Positions 19,065-27,543 of a DNA stretch of 55,954 bases are shown here, in pieces. The notes beneath the pieces were generated by a model, which made no database searches, was not told the origin of the DNA, and saw only the letters and a program-made list of their open reading frames with translations. The stretch is from Acidisoma sp. L85. GTDB lineage: Bacteria > Pseudomonadota > Alphaproteobacteria > Acetobacterales > Acetobacteraceae. Positions within the stretch are counted from its first letter, which is position 1. Every line of letters starts with the position of its first letter. Position numbers and translations under genes: made by a program. Where the stretch lies: the NCBI RefSeq assembly GCF_009765865.1, contig NZ_LMUQ01000047.1, positions 15,830 through 71,783 of the forward strand. The letters run 5' to 3'.

Positions 19065-19450
19065 ACTGGGCTCCCGGTTGAGCCGATTCTCGCTCTTTAT
19101 CCGTAACTCCATCCGTTCTAACGATCTGACGGATCGCATCATGGTCGCCGCTGGCAATTCAAGCTCTCCTTGCTGGACCCTCGCATTTCACCGTCTGCGC
19201 GTTCAACCTACGCCCGTGGGCCAATTGACAGGATAATCGGCACGTTCCCGCAAGGCTAGCTGAGCGCACCCATTGGATCGGCGGATCGCGTTCCACACCC
19301 ACCATCATCTCTCTAGGTCGCCCTCTATCCTTCAATCGGCGCGCTGCAGGACCAACATCTCGCGGCCCCGATCTTTTGATGAGTTCCATTGCCTTCATGC
19401 TCATCATGAGCAATATTCGGCTACGGCAGGACGGGCGTGAAACTGGAATG
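19065..19450 (+). pseudogene. Heavily decayed ctaG-like gene (C-terminal half)
   Basis: Reading across frames recovers the C-terminal half of the CtaG family in order: LDPRISPSARSTYA (intact copy LDPRPAPPARSAYA), IIGTFPQ (VILVIFPQ), PSIGALQDQHLA (PSVSALHDQHLG) and MSSIAFMLIMSNIRL (MMSSITFLLIMNNVRL). The pieces lie in different frames with stops between them, so it is dead. It ends about 50 bases before the IS630 element. The closest intact relative in the window is the gene at 38446-39432. Confidence 0.78.
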
Positions 19451-19584
19451 CACACGTTGATATTGTCGCCGGCAATTCCGCCGTCTCGTTGCCCACTTAT
19501 ACCGAATCTCGTTATGGATGACTCGTGGGGGGATTCCCGAATCGGCTTTAGTGTGATTCAAGATGGCGAACCTCGGAGTTTGCC

Positions 19585-20633
19585 ATGCCGGTCCCGCTTC
19601 GAATGGACTTTACCGCGGCGCAGGTGCGTGCTGCCGCGAAGAAAACCAAAGACGGCCCGCAGGCGCGCCGTTTGCTGGCATTAGCGGCGATCTACGATGG
19701 CGGCACGCGGAGTGACGCCGCCAAGATCGGCGGCGTGACCTTGCAGATCGTGCGAGATTGGGTGCTGAGGTTCAACGCGGAGGGCGCCATGGGCCTGCTC
19801 GACCGCAAGGCGCCTGGTCAACCGGCTAGGCTTTTAGCGGCACAGCGCGCCGCCCTTGCCGCACAGGTCGAGAGTGGCCCTATTCCAGCGATCCATGGCG
19901 TTGTGCGCTGGCGTATCATCGACCTATGTCAGTGGCTGTTCGAGGAACACAAGGTAAGCATCTCCAAGCAGACGCTCAGCCGTGAATTGCGCAAGATGGG
20001 ATACCGCAAGCTGTCTGCGCGACCACGCCACCATGCCCAGGCTGAGGGCGCGATCGAGACTTTTAAAAAAACCTCCCAACCCGTCTGGACGAAATCGCGC
20101 GCGAAAAGGGAATTGAACGTAGCGACGTAGAGGTTTGGTTCGCTGATGAAGCTAGAATCGGACAGAAGAACAAGATCACTCGGCGATGGGCAAGACGAGG
20201 CACTCGACCCTCTGCCCCGCATGACCAGCGCACGGCCTGGACCTACATTTTCGGCGCTATCTGCCCGAAGAAAGGAACCGCGGCAGCGCTTGTTCTACCT
20301 TGGTGCGACACTGAAGCCATGGACCTGCATCTGAAGGTCATTTCGGAAAGCGTCACACCAGGCCGGCACGCCGCCCTCCTACTTGATCAGGCCGGCTGGC
20401 ATATGTCGCCCAGGCTGAATGTCCCGGAGAACATCACGATCGTGCCGCTGCCACCGAAATGCCCCGAGCTGAACCCGCAAGAGAACATTTGGCAGTTCAT
20501 GCGCGACAACTGGCTATCCAATCGCGTGTTTTCTTCAAACGAGAACATCGTCGACCATTGCTGCTACGCCTGGAACAAACTCGCCGATCAACCCTGGACG
20601 ATCATCTCAATCGGATCCCGGGACTGGGCATAG
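19585..20633 (+). CDS. IS630-family transposase made by -1 frameshift (orfA/orfB)
   Basis: The first frame (19585-20130) gives a helix-turn-helix region: RSDAAKIGGVTLQIVRDW and SKQTLSRELRKMGYRKLS. At an A7 run (20065-20071) a -1 shift continues as KKNLPTRLDEIAREKG and into the catalytic domain: first Asp in WFADEARIGQK, second Asp in LLDQAGWH, Glu in ELNPQENIWQFMR. All three DDE residues are present, so the joined product should be active. Without the shift the first frame stops at 20130. Confidence 0.85.
20062..20072 (+). promoter_or_regulatory. A7 slippery site for -1 translational frameshifting in the IS630 transposase
   Basis: TTT AAA AAA A reads as codons in the first frame. Slipping back one base on the A run joins it to the catalytic frame. 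Frameshifting on A-runs is known in several IS families. The alternative is a simple one-base loss that inactivated the element. Confidence 0.6.
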
Positions 20634-20765
20634 CGGCCATGATCAACGAGACTTGGTATAACACCGTCTTTCATTGAGATCTTTTCACTGCTTCAATGGC
20701 GTTGGAGACACCAATCGGCGCACACTTCAGGATGAACACTCATGATGGACGTATCTAGCAGTGAT

Positions 20766-21350
20766 CTATCCAATGGATTGAGGCGACGACAGTTCGCCGC
20801 TGTTGGGATTCATGATTGAGGCCCGCAAGTGGAGCCCAATGACGCTCTGGATGTAATACTGTGGAATTCCACCGAGCTCCTCGACGCCGAGAGAGATGAC
20901 GTGGCCGCCGATAGCCTTTTCCACTCGTTCCGCAGCCTGCTCGATTTTGATCTTTGCTGAGCGAGCAACGTCGACATCCCGAAGAGCACCTTCGGTCAGT
21001 TTCGACAGTCCGACGTCGCGTTTATGATTGACTGTGACAACGCTGGTGGTCGCATCAACGCGTGCGTACCGCAATTGGTGGCCCAACGAAACGATCGCTG
21101 AGTAGTAACGGCTCCGGTCGCGGACCACAAATCCTATCTCCAGCACGGTACCCCCAGTCGACCGTCCAACGCATGATATCGCTTGAATAATCGATATGCG
21201 GACTAACGCGAATCGACGAGTATCCATAGACTCTTCATCTGGTGCATTTAGGCCGACGTATCTCACGGTCGACGGTCCTGCCCTGACGGAGGGACTGCAG
21301 AAAGAAGTGATTATGAAGATTAGGCTGACTGAGAAGAGAATGGCTTTCAT
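20766..21350 (-). CDS. Secreted PepSY-like domain protein
   Basis: The ATG at 21350 gives 194 residues with a Sec signal peptide (KAILFSVSLIFIITSF, cleavage after VRA). Two segments resemble PepSY units: GGTVLEIGFVVRDRSRYYSA ending in RYARVDATTSVV, and a second from AAERVEKAIGGHVISLG ending in MNPNSGEL. PepSY modules inhibit proteases or act in periplasmic and envelope roles. The upstream ATG at 21374 would add 8 residues but spoils the signal. No operon partner. Confidence 0.6.
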   Translation of the reverse strand: MKAILFSVSLIFIITSFCSPSVRAGPSTVRYVGLNAPDEESMDTRRFALVRISIIQAISCVGRSTGGTVLEIGFVVRDRSRYYSAIVSLGHQLRYARVDATTSVVTVNHKRDVGLSKLTEGALRDVDVARSAKIKIEQAAERVEKAIGGHVISLGVEELGGIPQYYIQSVIGLHLRASIMNPNSGELSSPQSIG

Positions 21351-21374
21351 TCGAAGATGGCTCCCAATGTGCAT

Positions 21375-22020
21375 CGCGCTCTTATAGATCGTTCCCTATG
21401 GCGCCGTGAACCCACAGGAGAGGTTCTACCATCTACCTCGTGCGGTCAGCCATGGTGGCCCAGCTGAGACCGACGCCCCGCCACAACGGCGGTAGACGGG
21501 CAGGAGCCGCACCAGGTGATCAAAATTCTTTGGGCGTCCGATAGACACCTACGACGGACGCTAACAGGTGTAAGTGCGATCATCTGCGCTAATCTTTGGG
21601 CAGCGAATGTCCATGAGAGACTCGCCGAAGCTGAGTCGCTTGGCCCTAATCCGGCCGAGATGAGAGTACATTGTCACAGGCCTTTTGCCTACCGATGCTG
21701 ATGGTAAACATGTACGACTTGTTTTGGACGGATGCTATCATTCTCGATCAATCTTCAAGTTGGCGAAGCGGGTGTGGTCCAAACACGGCTCGGAGCGGCG
21801 ACCGCCTTGGTAGCGTTGAGACCAAATCAGATAGCGAAGGATAGGCGAACGGCGAAGACCAATTGAAATTCAACAGCGGGCGCGGTTAAGTTCAATTGCC
21901 GCGTCCATTTGGTCGTGGAGCCGCTCCTTATCCAGTCAATCTGGATGATGTAAGAGCTATAAAAAGGGTCTTCTTGCGGCAAGATGCGTAAAGCAAACAA
22001 ACCGCCGTCTGTCTGCATCG
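21375..22020. other. Gene-poor stretch
   Basis: About 640 bases. Short frames at 21516-21701 (+) and 21827-22018 (-) have no recognisable features. Nothing else seen. Confidence 0.4.
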
Positions 22021-22415
22021 CTATGTGAATGCGCCCGCGGCCTGACCCGGAGAAACGACGGAGTGGCTGCTCACGCCGAGCATGGCGCCGACCAGCTCAG
22101 AGCGAGACTGATCCGCCGAAAAGTCGAGCGTGACCGGAGCGACCACCGCGCCATCTTGATGCCCGATGTGGCGCAGAGTGATCAGGACCTTCGACAGCAT
22201 CCCGAAGAGAAAGGGCATGTCTCGCACACCGAGCGCCCCTTGGCGGAGGTCCACCGCCGACTTGCCGCGCTGGGCGAGTTCCGTGAAGTCAGGGAGACTG
22301 GAGACTGACGCAGTTGGCCGAAGCCACGAAACTTTGATGACCGAGCGCATAGCATCGAAAGAGGTCGCGGCAGGTAGCGCGACGGGAGGCGTCGGCTGAG
22401 CGAAAGGGTGGCCAT
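22021..22415 (-). pseudogene. Possible N-terminal remnant of a Do/HtrA-like protease
   Basis: One frame starts MATLSLSRRLPSRYLPRPL. After a shift, SLPDFTELAQRGKSAV appears, which is the form seen just after the signal peptide of Do-like serine proteases. The rest (to GQAAGAF) has no catalytic domain, so only a fragment remains. The match is short and the call is tentative. Confidence 0.3.
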
Positions 22416-22515
22416 GAGAGTTCCTGTGTGAATGACGGCAAGGGATCGTGATGCGTCCGGCAGGTATATTTGAGAAGTAGTGCCTGAAACTCGGGCGTGC
22501 GATTGCCCAATCAGG

Positions 22516-22692
22516 TCACTGGAAGACGCCTCGCACGGTAAATATCGTCAGTGCGGCGGAGGCGAGGAACATCCCGGCAGCGACAAAGAACATCACCCTG
22601 GCGGATCTGGCGGCAGCAGAAACGTAACCCGAAAAGCCAACCAGACCCGTCGCAATAGAGATCATCAGAAACATCAGTGTCCATCTGAGCAT
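22516..22692 (-). CDS. DUF1328 family small membrane protein
   Basis: A 58-residue protein starting MLRWTLMFLMISIATGL, then FSGYVSAAARSARVMFFVAA and a second helix ending in VRGVFQ. This is the two-helix DUF1328 (YtjA) layout, with the typical MLRW start and glycine/alanine-rich turn. A GGGAG ribosome site lies 8 bases upstream. The family is often induced in stress or late growth. It lies downstream of YfdX on the same strand, 75 bases away, and may share its transcript. Confidence 0.8.
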   Translation of the reverse strand: MLRWTLMFLMISIATGLVGFSGYVSAAARSARVMFFVAAGMFLASAALTIFTVRGVFQ

Positions 22693-22767
22693 GGATGGCT
22701 ACTCCCATGGCATTGAGGACACCTTCGGTCGCTGCGCCTTCCGGGGCCCGGCGCGCATTGTAGATGT

Positions 22768-23511
22768 CTAATTCGTCTTAGGAGCTGGCTTCGATATCTG
22801 ATCCGCGGGGTCTGCGGATGCCACCTTGTTCGTGTGACCAGAGGGTGGCACGCCGGTCATCTCTTGAACGTGGAAGCGAATACCATCTTGGACGTCCTTT
22901 AGAGTTTGATTTGCCTGGAAGTATTGGTTGGCGGTCGCGAGTGTTTCCGCCTTTTCGACGCCCGCGATGGACTTATTGAGTGGCGCGACTTCAACGTCGA
23001 AACTGACGTTGATTGCGGCAAGCTTCAGTGTGTCGATGGCGCGGGCGTGGTCACCGGCTTTCAACTGCGCATTTGCCTTCGCGACAGTCGCCGCCTTCGC
23101 GGGGGTGGCGACATAGTCTTCACCGAGGGTCATCGCGCTATCGATGGGAAGCCACTTCACCGCCGTCGTACTTGGACGCGTGTTATTGGTGGCCGCTTGA
23201 CTGATACCTGCGGGCGGCTTGAGATCCGCTTCCGCGTTAATATAGACCAAATCGTCAGTCCTAGCCCTGCTGAGCGCGGCCACGGCTGCGTTTATTTCGT
23301 CTTTAGCGTTTTTTGTGTTGCCGTTGAAGATGGCGAGGCGGGCGAGACGGATGTCGGCAAACGCTTCGTGGCCATCGACCGAGAACTTCCCGAAGTCCTT
23401 GTAGGCCGCCTGCTGCGCGGGATCGGCGGCCTTTGAGGCGGGTTGCGCTGCCAGTGCTGGGGCCGCGACGGCCAGCGACAAGGCGGCGGCGGCGAATGAA
23501 CGAAAATGCAT
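22768..23511 (-). CDS. YfdX family periplasmic protein
   Basis: A 247-residue protein with a clear Sec signal peptide (MHFRSFAAAALSLAVAAPAL, cut after ALA). The mature part is helical with the YfdX core: DGHEAFADIRLARLAIFNGN near residue 46, then VKWLPIDSAMTLGEDYV and a tail FHVQEMTGVPPSG. In E. coli yfdX is a major target of the EvgA response regulator and is linked to acid and drug tolerance. Here too it sits beside a LuxR/NarL-type two-component system, transcribed away from the kinase. AGGAAGGA lies 8 bases before the ATG. Confidence 0.88.
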   Translation of the reverse strand: MHFRSFAAAALSLAVAAPALAAQPASKAADPAQQAAYKDFGKFSVDGHEAFADIRLARLAIFNGNTKNAKDEINAAVAALSRARTDDLVYINAEADLKPPAGISQAATNNTRPSTTAVKWLPIDSAMTLGEDYVATPAKAATVAKANAQLKAGDHARAIDTLKLAAINVSFDVEVAPLNKSIAGVEKAETLATANQYFQANQTLKDVQDGIRFHVQEMTGVPPSGHTNKVASADPADQISKPAPKTN

Positions 23512-23660
23512 AGCGATGATTCCTTCCTCTTAGACTGAGCGACGGAATTGTCGTGTCAGCCGGGATTCTTGGGAGGAGACCCAAGGTGACTGCGGACTTG
23601 CCGCCTATCCAATGTCGCTCTGCTCCCCTATCCTCGATAGTCAGGCGTCGCCGAACCCCC

Positions 23661-23679
23661 TGTCAGTCAAAACCTGACA
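23661..23679. promoter_or_regulatory. Inverted repeat TGTCAG-N7-CTGACA in the yfdX/kinase intergenic region
   Basis: Perfect 6-base arms with a 7-base spacer, 53 bases before the kinase start and 150 bases before the yfdX start. An identical pair of arms occurs at 26478-26496, also followed by AC and preceded by CCC. The symmetry suits a dimeric LuxR-type response regulator such as the one encoded by the next genes. Assignment to that regulator is inference. Confidence 0.65.
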
Positions 23680-23731
23680 CCGATCGTGATCTGCTTTGTG
23701 CGAGCATTACTTTAACGCTGAGCAGGGAGGT

Positions 23732-25807
23732 ATGATGCGTGTGGTCCTTCGGCATAGTCGGCCGATCGAAAACGATCAGGTCCGATCGACTACGGCTACG
23801 GCCGGCTTTAATCACTGGGTCACCGGAGCGGGGCGCACCTGGGTTCTGCTGGTGACGGCGGCCATATTGCCGTTGCTTCTGTTCGGCGGCTTGGCGGCGT
23901 CGTTTTCCGCCGAACATACGCGCGCGGCCACACGCGCTCTGGCAAGCGGCACGGCCGAGCAGGTCGCGGCGCGGATCTCGGCCGAGCTCGCGGCCCAGAT
24001 TACGCTCGCTCAGGCTTTGGCAGTGTCCACCGCGCTCGATAATCATGATGTCCGGGCGTTTCGCATCGAAGCGGAGCGGCTCAAAGCGTTGCATCCGCTC
24101 TGGCGTGAGATCGACCTCTTGACGCCCTCAGGGAGCAAGCTGAGGGCGTCAACCAATGTGGTGAGCTTCGCGGGTGACCTCGACAGCTTCCGACGTGCCG
24201 TACTCAGCCAAAGACCCACGGTTGGCGGCATAGCGCCAACCGGCGCTGTGTCTGCAAGCCCAGTGGTGGCGCTTCGGGTGCCGGTCATGCGTCAGGGCAC
24301 ACTTAACTACATACTGTCGGTGGCCATGGCCCCCGATAGTATTGGAATGATCCTGAATACAGCTGGGGCTCCACACAACTGGATTGGTGTAGTAGCCGAT
24401 GCCTCGGGCCATATCCTGGCGCGGACAAGTACGGAGGAGGAAAAGCTTGGACAACTGGCCAGCTTCACCCCCAAACGTGCCCTCGCTCAGCGGTCAACCG
24501 ACTTCCATACAGGCTACACACTGGAGGGTTTGCGGGTCGAGACGGTGACCCGCATCCTGCCGAACACGGGCGGCTGGACCGTGGCATTCGGCATTCCGAC
24601 GACCGCTCTTCAGCAACCGGTGCTGCGAGCCCTCCTTGTCCTTGCTGCCGCGTGCCTTGCAAGTCTGATGCTGTCTGCGCTCCTGGCGTCCCTGGTAACG
24701 CGAGATATGACCCAACGGCGCGTTGATGAGCGCGCTCGGGCCGAACGAGCGCTCCGGGTCAGCGAGGAAAGGCGGGTGATGGCGATCGATGCGGCGCAGC
24801 TGGGTACTTGGAGATGGGATATCACGGCGGACCACTTCGATGGCTCAGAACGCTGCCGTGCCATGCTGGAGATAAAGCATTTGGGCGCGCCCTCGCACGG
24901 CGGCTGTTGGCAGGCGGCCTTGGCGGCCGTCCATCCCGATGATCGCCCCACGCTGGACGACGCCGTCCAAAGGTGCCTGACCGATAGCGGCAACTTGTCA
25001 ACCGAGTTTCGCGTTCGACGGCAGGATGGCGGCCACCGATGGATCCGGGCGACCGGGCGCATACTGTATGGCGACGATGACCAGTCGCGCAGCCTGCAGG
25101 GTGTCATCGACGACATAACTGCTCGCAAGCGTGCGGAAACGGACCGCCGTGAGCTGCTGCGTCGATTGATACTGGCTCAGGAAGATGAGCGACGCCGCAT
25201 ATCGCGAGACCTACATGATCAGGTAGGCCAAACTGTCACCGGCCTTTCGCTTGGCCTCAAGACGCTGGAGCGACAAGGGGGCGGCCCACTCGCGAGCATT
25301 CGCCTGCTGCAAGAACTGACAGCCGCGATCGGTCGTGACATACACCGAGTGGCCACGGACCTTCGGCCGTCCGCTCTTGACGACCTAGGATTGAGCCGGG
25401 CTTTGCAGACCTTGGCTGCCAATAGTGCGGACACATCTGGCATCAGGATTGATGTGCAGCCGCTCGGGGAGGAGGGTCGCCTATCCCCCGAAATCGAAAT
25501 CGTGATTTATCGGTCGGTCCAGGAGGCCCTGACCAACATCCTCAAGCACGCCGATGCCCGGGCCGTTAGCGTGCTGCTGAATTGCAGCGCCGATCACCTT
25601 CGCGTCATCGTCGAGGATGATGGCGTTGGTTTCAAAGCCGAGATAGATGCGGAGGGGGGCCATGCGCCTCATCTTGGACTTGCAGGCATGCGTGAGCGAC
25701 TGGCTTTGGTTGGTGGTAGCATGACGATTGAATCAGAAGAAGGAATAGGCACGACGCTCTTCATCCAAGTGCCAATCCTTCGGCTGCGACAAGAATTATC
25801 TGCGTGA
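23732..25807 (+). CDS. Membrane sensor histidine kinase (NarL-partner type, HisKA_3) with Cache-like sensor and PAS domain
   Basis: The ATG at 23732, one base after GGGAGGT, gives 691 residues. One helix near 36-58 precedes a periplasmic Cache-like domain (about 60-295, with AQALAVSTALDNHDVRAF and LLTPSGSKLRAS). A second helix lies near 300-328. A PAS-type domain follows (350-460, GTWRWDITADHF to GVIDDITARKRAE), then the dimerisation/phosphoacceptor helix EDERRRISRDLHDQVGQ (His near 500) and an HATPase domain (VEDDGVGFKAE, LGLAGMRERLALVGG). It shares a GTGA overlap with the response regulator. Confidence 0.93.
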   Translation: MMRVVLRHSRPIENDQVRSTTATAGFNHWVTGAGRTWVLLVTAAILPLLLFGGLAASFSAEHTRAATRALASGTAEQVAARISAELAAQITLAQALAVSTALDNHDVRAFRIEAERLKALHPLWREIDLLTPSGSKLRASTNVVSFAGDLDSFRRAVLSQRPTVGGIAPTGAVSASPVVALRVPVMRQGTLNYILSVAMAPDSIGMILNTAGAPHNWIGVVADASGHILARTSTEEEKLGQLASFTPKRALAQRSTDFHTGYTLEGLRVETVTRILPNTGGWTVAFGIPTTALQQPVLRALLVLAAACLASLMLSALLASLVTRDMTQRRVDERARAERALRVSEERRVMAIDAAQLGTWRWDITADHFDGSERCRAMLEIKHLGAPSHGGCWQAALAAVHPDDRPTLDDAVQRCLTDSGNLSTEFRVRRQDGGHRWIRATGRILYGDDDQSRSLQGVIDDITARKRAETDRRELLRRLILAQEDERRRISRDLHDQVGQTVTGLSLGLKTLERQGGGPLASIRLLQELTAAIGRDIHRVATDLRPSALDDLGLSRALQTLAANSADTSGIRIDVQPLGEEGRLSPEIEIVIYRSVQEALTNILKHADARAVSVLLNCSADHLRVIVEDDGVGFKAEIDAEGGHAPHLGLAGMRERLALVGGSMTIESEEGIGTTLFIQVPILRLRQELSA

Positions 25808-26451
25808 CAAAGGTCAGGGTTGTCTTGGTAGACGATCACCCCGTCGTGCTGGCCGGGATCAAGTCGCTTCTGATGACCGCACCCGAGGTCACCGTGGTGG
25901 GCGAAGGCGCGACTGGACATGCCGCCCTCCGCTTAATCTTGGACACCTCACCCGACGTCGCAGTCATCGACATCTCCTTGCCCGACATCAGCGGCATCGA
26001 GTTAGCGGGGCGCTTGGCTGAAGCCTGCCCCGACGTCAGTCTACTAGCGCTATCGGTGCATGAGGATCGGGCATACGTGCAGCAGCTGCTGCAGGCTGGC
26101 GCCAGAGGATACCTGCTAAAAAGATCGGCCGCGGAGGAGCTTGTTCGCGCCATACGGGCAATTGCGGCCGGCGGCATGTATCTCGATCCCGCTGTAGTCA
26201 GCAAAGCTATGTCTGACGTGCATGCGGGGGGGAGCGCAATGGGAGAACATGATAGCCTGAGTCCCCGGGAGCAGGATGTGCTTCGTTTGATCGCTCAAGG
26301 GTTCGCCAACAAGGAAATTGCCGCACGTTTGCAGATCAGCACTAAAACGGTGGAGACCTATAAGGCGCGGGCCGCGGAGAAGTTGAGCCTGCGCACCCGG
26401 GCCGACATCGTCAAATACGGTGCCGCTCAAGGCTGGCTCGAGACACTGTGA
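25804..26451 (+). CDS. NarL/FixJ-type response regulator (LuxR-type HTH)
   Basis: A 215-residue protein with a receiver domain (VVLVDDHPVVLAGI, phosphoacceptor Asp in AVIDISLPDISG near residue 58, lysine in YLLKRSAAEE). The C-terminal GerE/LuxR helix-turn-helix is LSPREQDVLRLIAQGFANKE and AARLQISTKTVETYKARA. It starts at GTG 25804, overlapping the kinase stop. It is the likely user of the TGTCAG-N7-CTGACA sites at 23661 and 26478. Confidence 0.94.
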   Translation: MTKVRVVLVDDHPVVLAGIKSLLMTAPEVTVVGEGATGHAALRLILDTSPDVAVIDISLPDISGIELAGRLAEACPDVSLLALSVHEDRAYVQQLLQAGARGYLLKRSAAEELVRAIRAIAAGGMYLDPAVVSKAMSDVHAGGSAMGEHDSLSPREQDVLRLIAQGFANKEIAARLQISTKTVETYKARAAEKLSLRTRADIVKYGAAQGWLETL

Positions 26452-26477
26452 CGATCAGAGGCACCCCGATCGCTCCC

Positions 26478-26496
26478 TGTCAGGCTTTACCTGACA
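26478..26496. promoter_or_regulatory. Second TGTCAG-N7-CTGACA inverted repeat, upstream of the SEL1 gene
   Basis: The arms are identical to the site at 23661-23679, with the same CCC before and AC after but a different spacer. It lies 26 bases after the response-regulator stop and 78 bases before the SEL1-repeat gene, so it probably controls that gene. Confidence 0.65.
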
Positions 26497-26573
26497 CGAG
26501 ATCGAAAAGCCCTGACTGTGAATGCAAGGGAGGAAGAGAGAAAAGACTTCGATCATAACGTAAGGTCAGCCTT

Positions 26574-27272
26574 ATGGCCCGACAGCCGCACTCGATGCTT
26601 CAGACCAAACCACCTGCACCAATCTTCTGGTTCGCTATAGCGTTCTCCGTGGCTGCCGGGACCTTCTTGAGCAGCTACTACGTCGACCGGCGGCACGTAG
26701 CAATTCCTGGAACAACTCTGCAGATGGAGATCAAAGCGGTTCGGTCGGGCCACGATGCGGACGCGTTATCCATATTCAAGCCCATCGCGGAGAAAGGCGA
26801 TCCAAAAGCACAATATTGGATGGCGGACATTTATGAGAACGGGCTAGGCGTTAAGCGCGACATGCCGACGTCACTGAAATGGTTGACCAAGTCGGCTTCG
26901 CAGGGGTTCATGCCTGCGCAGCGTCACCTTGGCGGCCTTTACCTTCGAGGCGACAAGACGCTTCAGGACTTCGGATTGGCGCAAACCTGGCTGAGTAAAG
27001 CGGCGTTTGCAGGCGACAATGGATCGCAACGCGAGCTTGGCAGAATCTATGGCTCAGGTTTAGGAGTGCCCGTGGACGTGCCCAAAGCCTATGCCTGGCT
27101 GGAAAATGCGGCCCTGGGCGGAGATGATCTGGCCCAATCAATGCGGAACAAGATATTGGTCGGCATGTCCGAGGCAGCGGCCGCGGAGGAACAGGCAAAA
27201 CAGATTTCTTCACAAATCCAGTATGGCGCAATTCAGCCGGCATCGAAACGGGAGACAGGTCTCTCCGCGTGA
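26574..27272 (+). CDS. SEL1-repeat (TPR-like) membrane-anchored protein
   Basis: A 232-residue protein. An N-terminal anchor (PIFWFAIAFSVAAGTFLSSYY) is followed by SEL1-type repeats: AEKGDPKAQYWMADIYENGLGV, ASQGFMPAQRHLGGLYLRGD, AAFAGDNGSQRELGRIYGSG and ALGGDDLAQSM. These fold as protein-binding helical pairs, in the periplasm given the anchor orientation. A shared operator links it to the two-component/YfdX block. The partner is unknown. Confidence 0.82.
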   Translation: MARQPHSMLQTKPPAPIFWFAIAFSVAAGTFLSSYYVDRRHVAIPGTTLQMEIKAVRSGHDADALSIFKPIAEKGDPKAQYWMADIYENGLGVKRDMPTSLKWLTKSASQGFMPAQRHLGGLYLRGDKTLQDFGLAQTWLSKAAFAGDNGSQRELGRIYGSGLGVPVDVPKAYAWLENAALGGDDLAQSMRNKILVGMSEAAAAEEQAKQISSQIQYGAIQPASKRETGLSA

Positions 27273-27283
27273 CGACGGTAGTT

Positions 27284-27332
27284 GACACCCAAACGGTATA
27301 GGCGGTCAGAATCAATACAGACCGCGGGTGTC
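27284..27332 (+). terminator. Nested inverted repeat after the SEL1 gene, possible terminator or RNA element
   Basis: GACACCC (27284-27290) pairs with GGGTGTC (27326-27332), and GCGGTC (27302-27307) pairs with GACCGC (27320-27325). The right side is continuous while the left side has an 11-base bulge. It starts 11 bases after the stop codon. There is no T-run, so a simple intrinsic terminator is doubtful. Confidence 0.35.
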
Positions 27333-27543
27333 CGAGGCCTGCTGGCTGCCCACCCAGGAACATCCCACCAGCAGCTTTCAGCCGGTCTAGACCAAAAAAC
27401 GGCCACGCTTAAGCAGATTGCGTGGATATTCACACACGAGAAGGCGCATACCACCGGGCGTCGCGGGCTCTCACACGAAATCGGCTGCGGCCGACGAGGC
27501 ATGCAGGGGCCCAAGCGGCCCGGTCAAGAAAAGGGACGGGCAA

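Larger units (their letters stand above)
19500..20658 (+). mobile_element. IS630-family insertion sequence, apparently complete
   Basis: A 1,159-base element. Terminal inverted repeats of the form TACC-A-TCTCGTT are present at 19500-19513 and, inverted, at 20645-20658, with a few mismatches. Each end abuts a TA dinucleotide (19498-19499 and 20659-20660), the target duplication expected of IS630/Tc1-type elements. It encodes a two-frame DDE transposase. It inserted just downstream of the rotted ctaG. Confidence 0.82.

Noticed and set aside
23661-23679. PHO-box (PhoB site)
   Set aside because: PHO boxes are direct repeats of CTGTCA-type heptamers; here the arms are inverted with a 7-base spacer.
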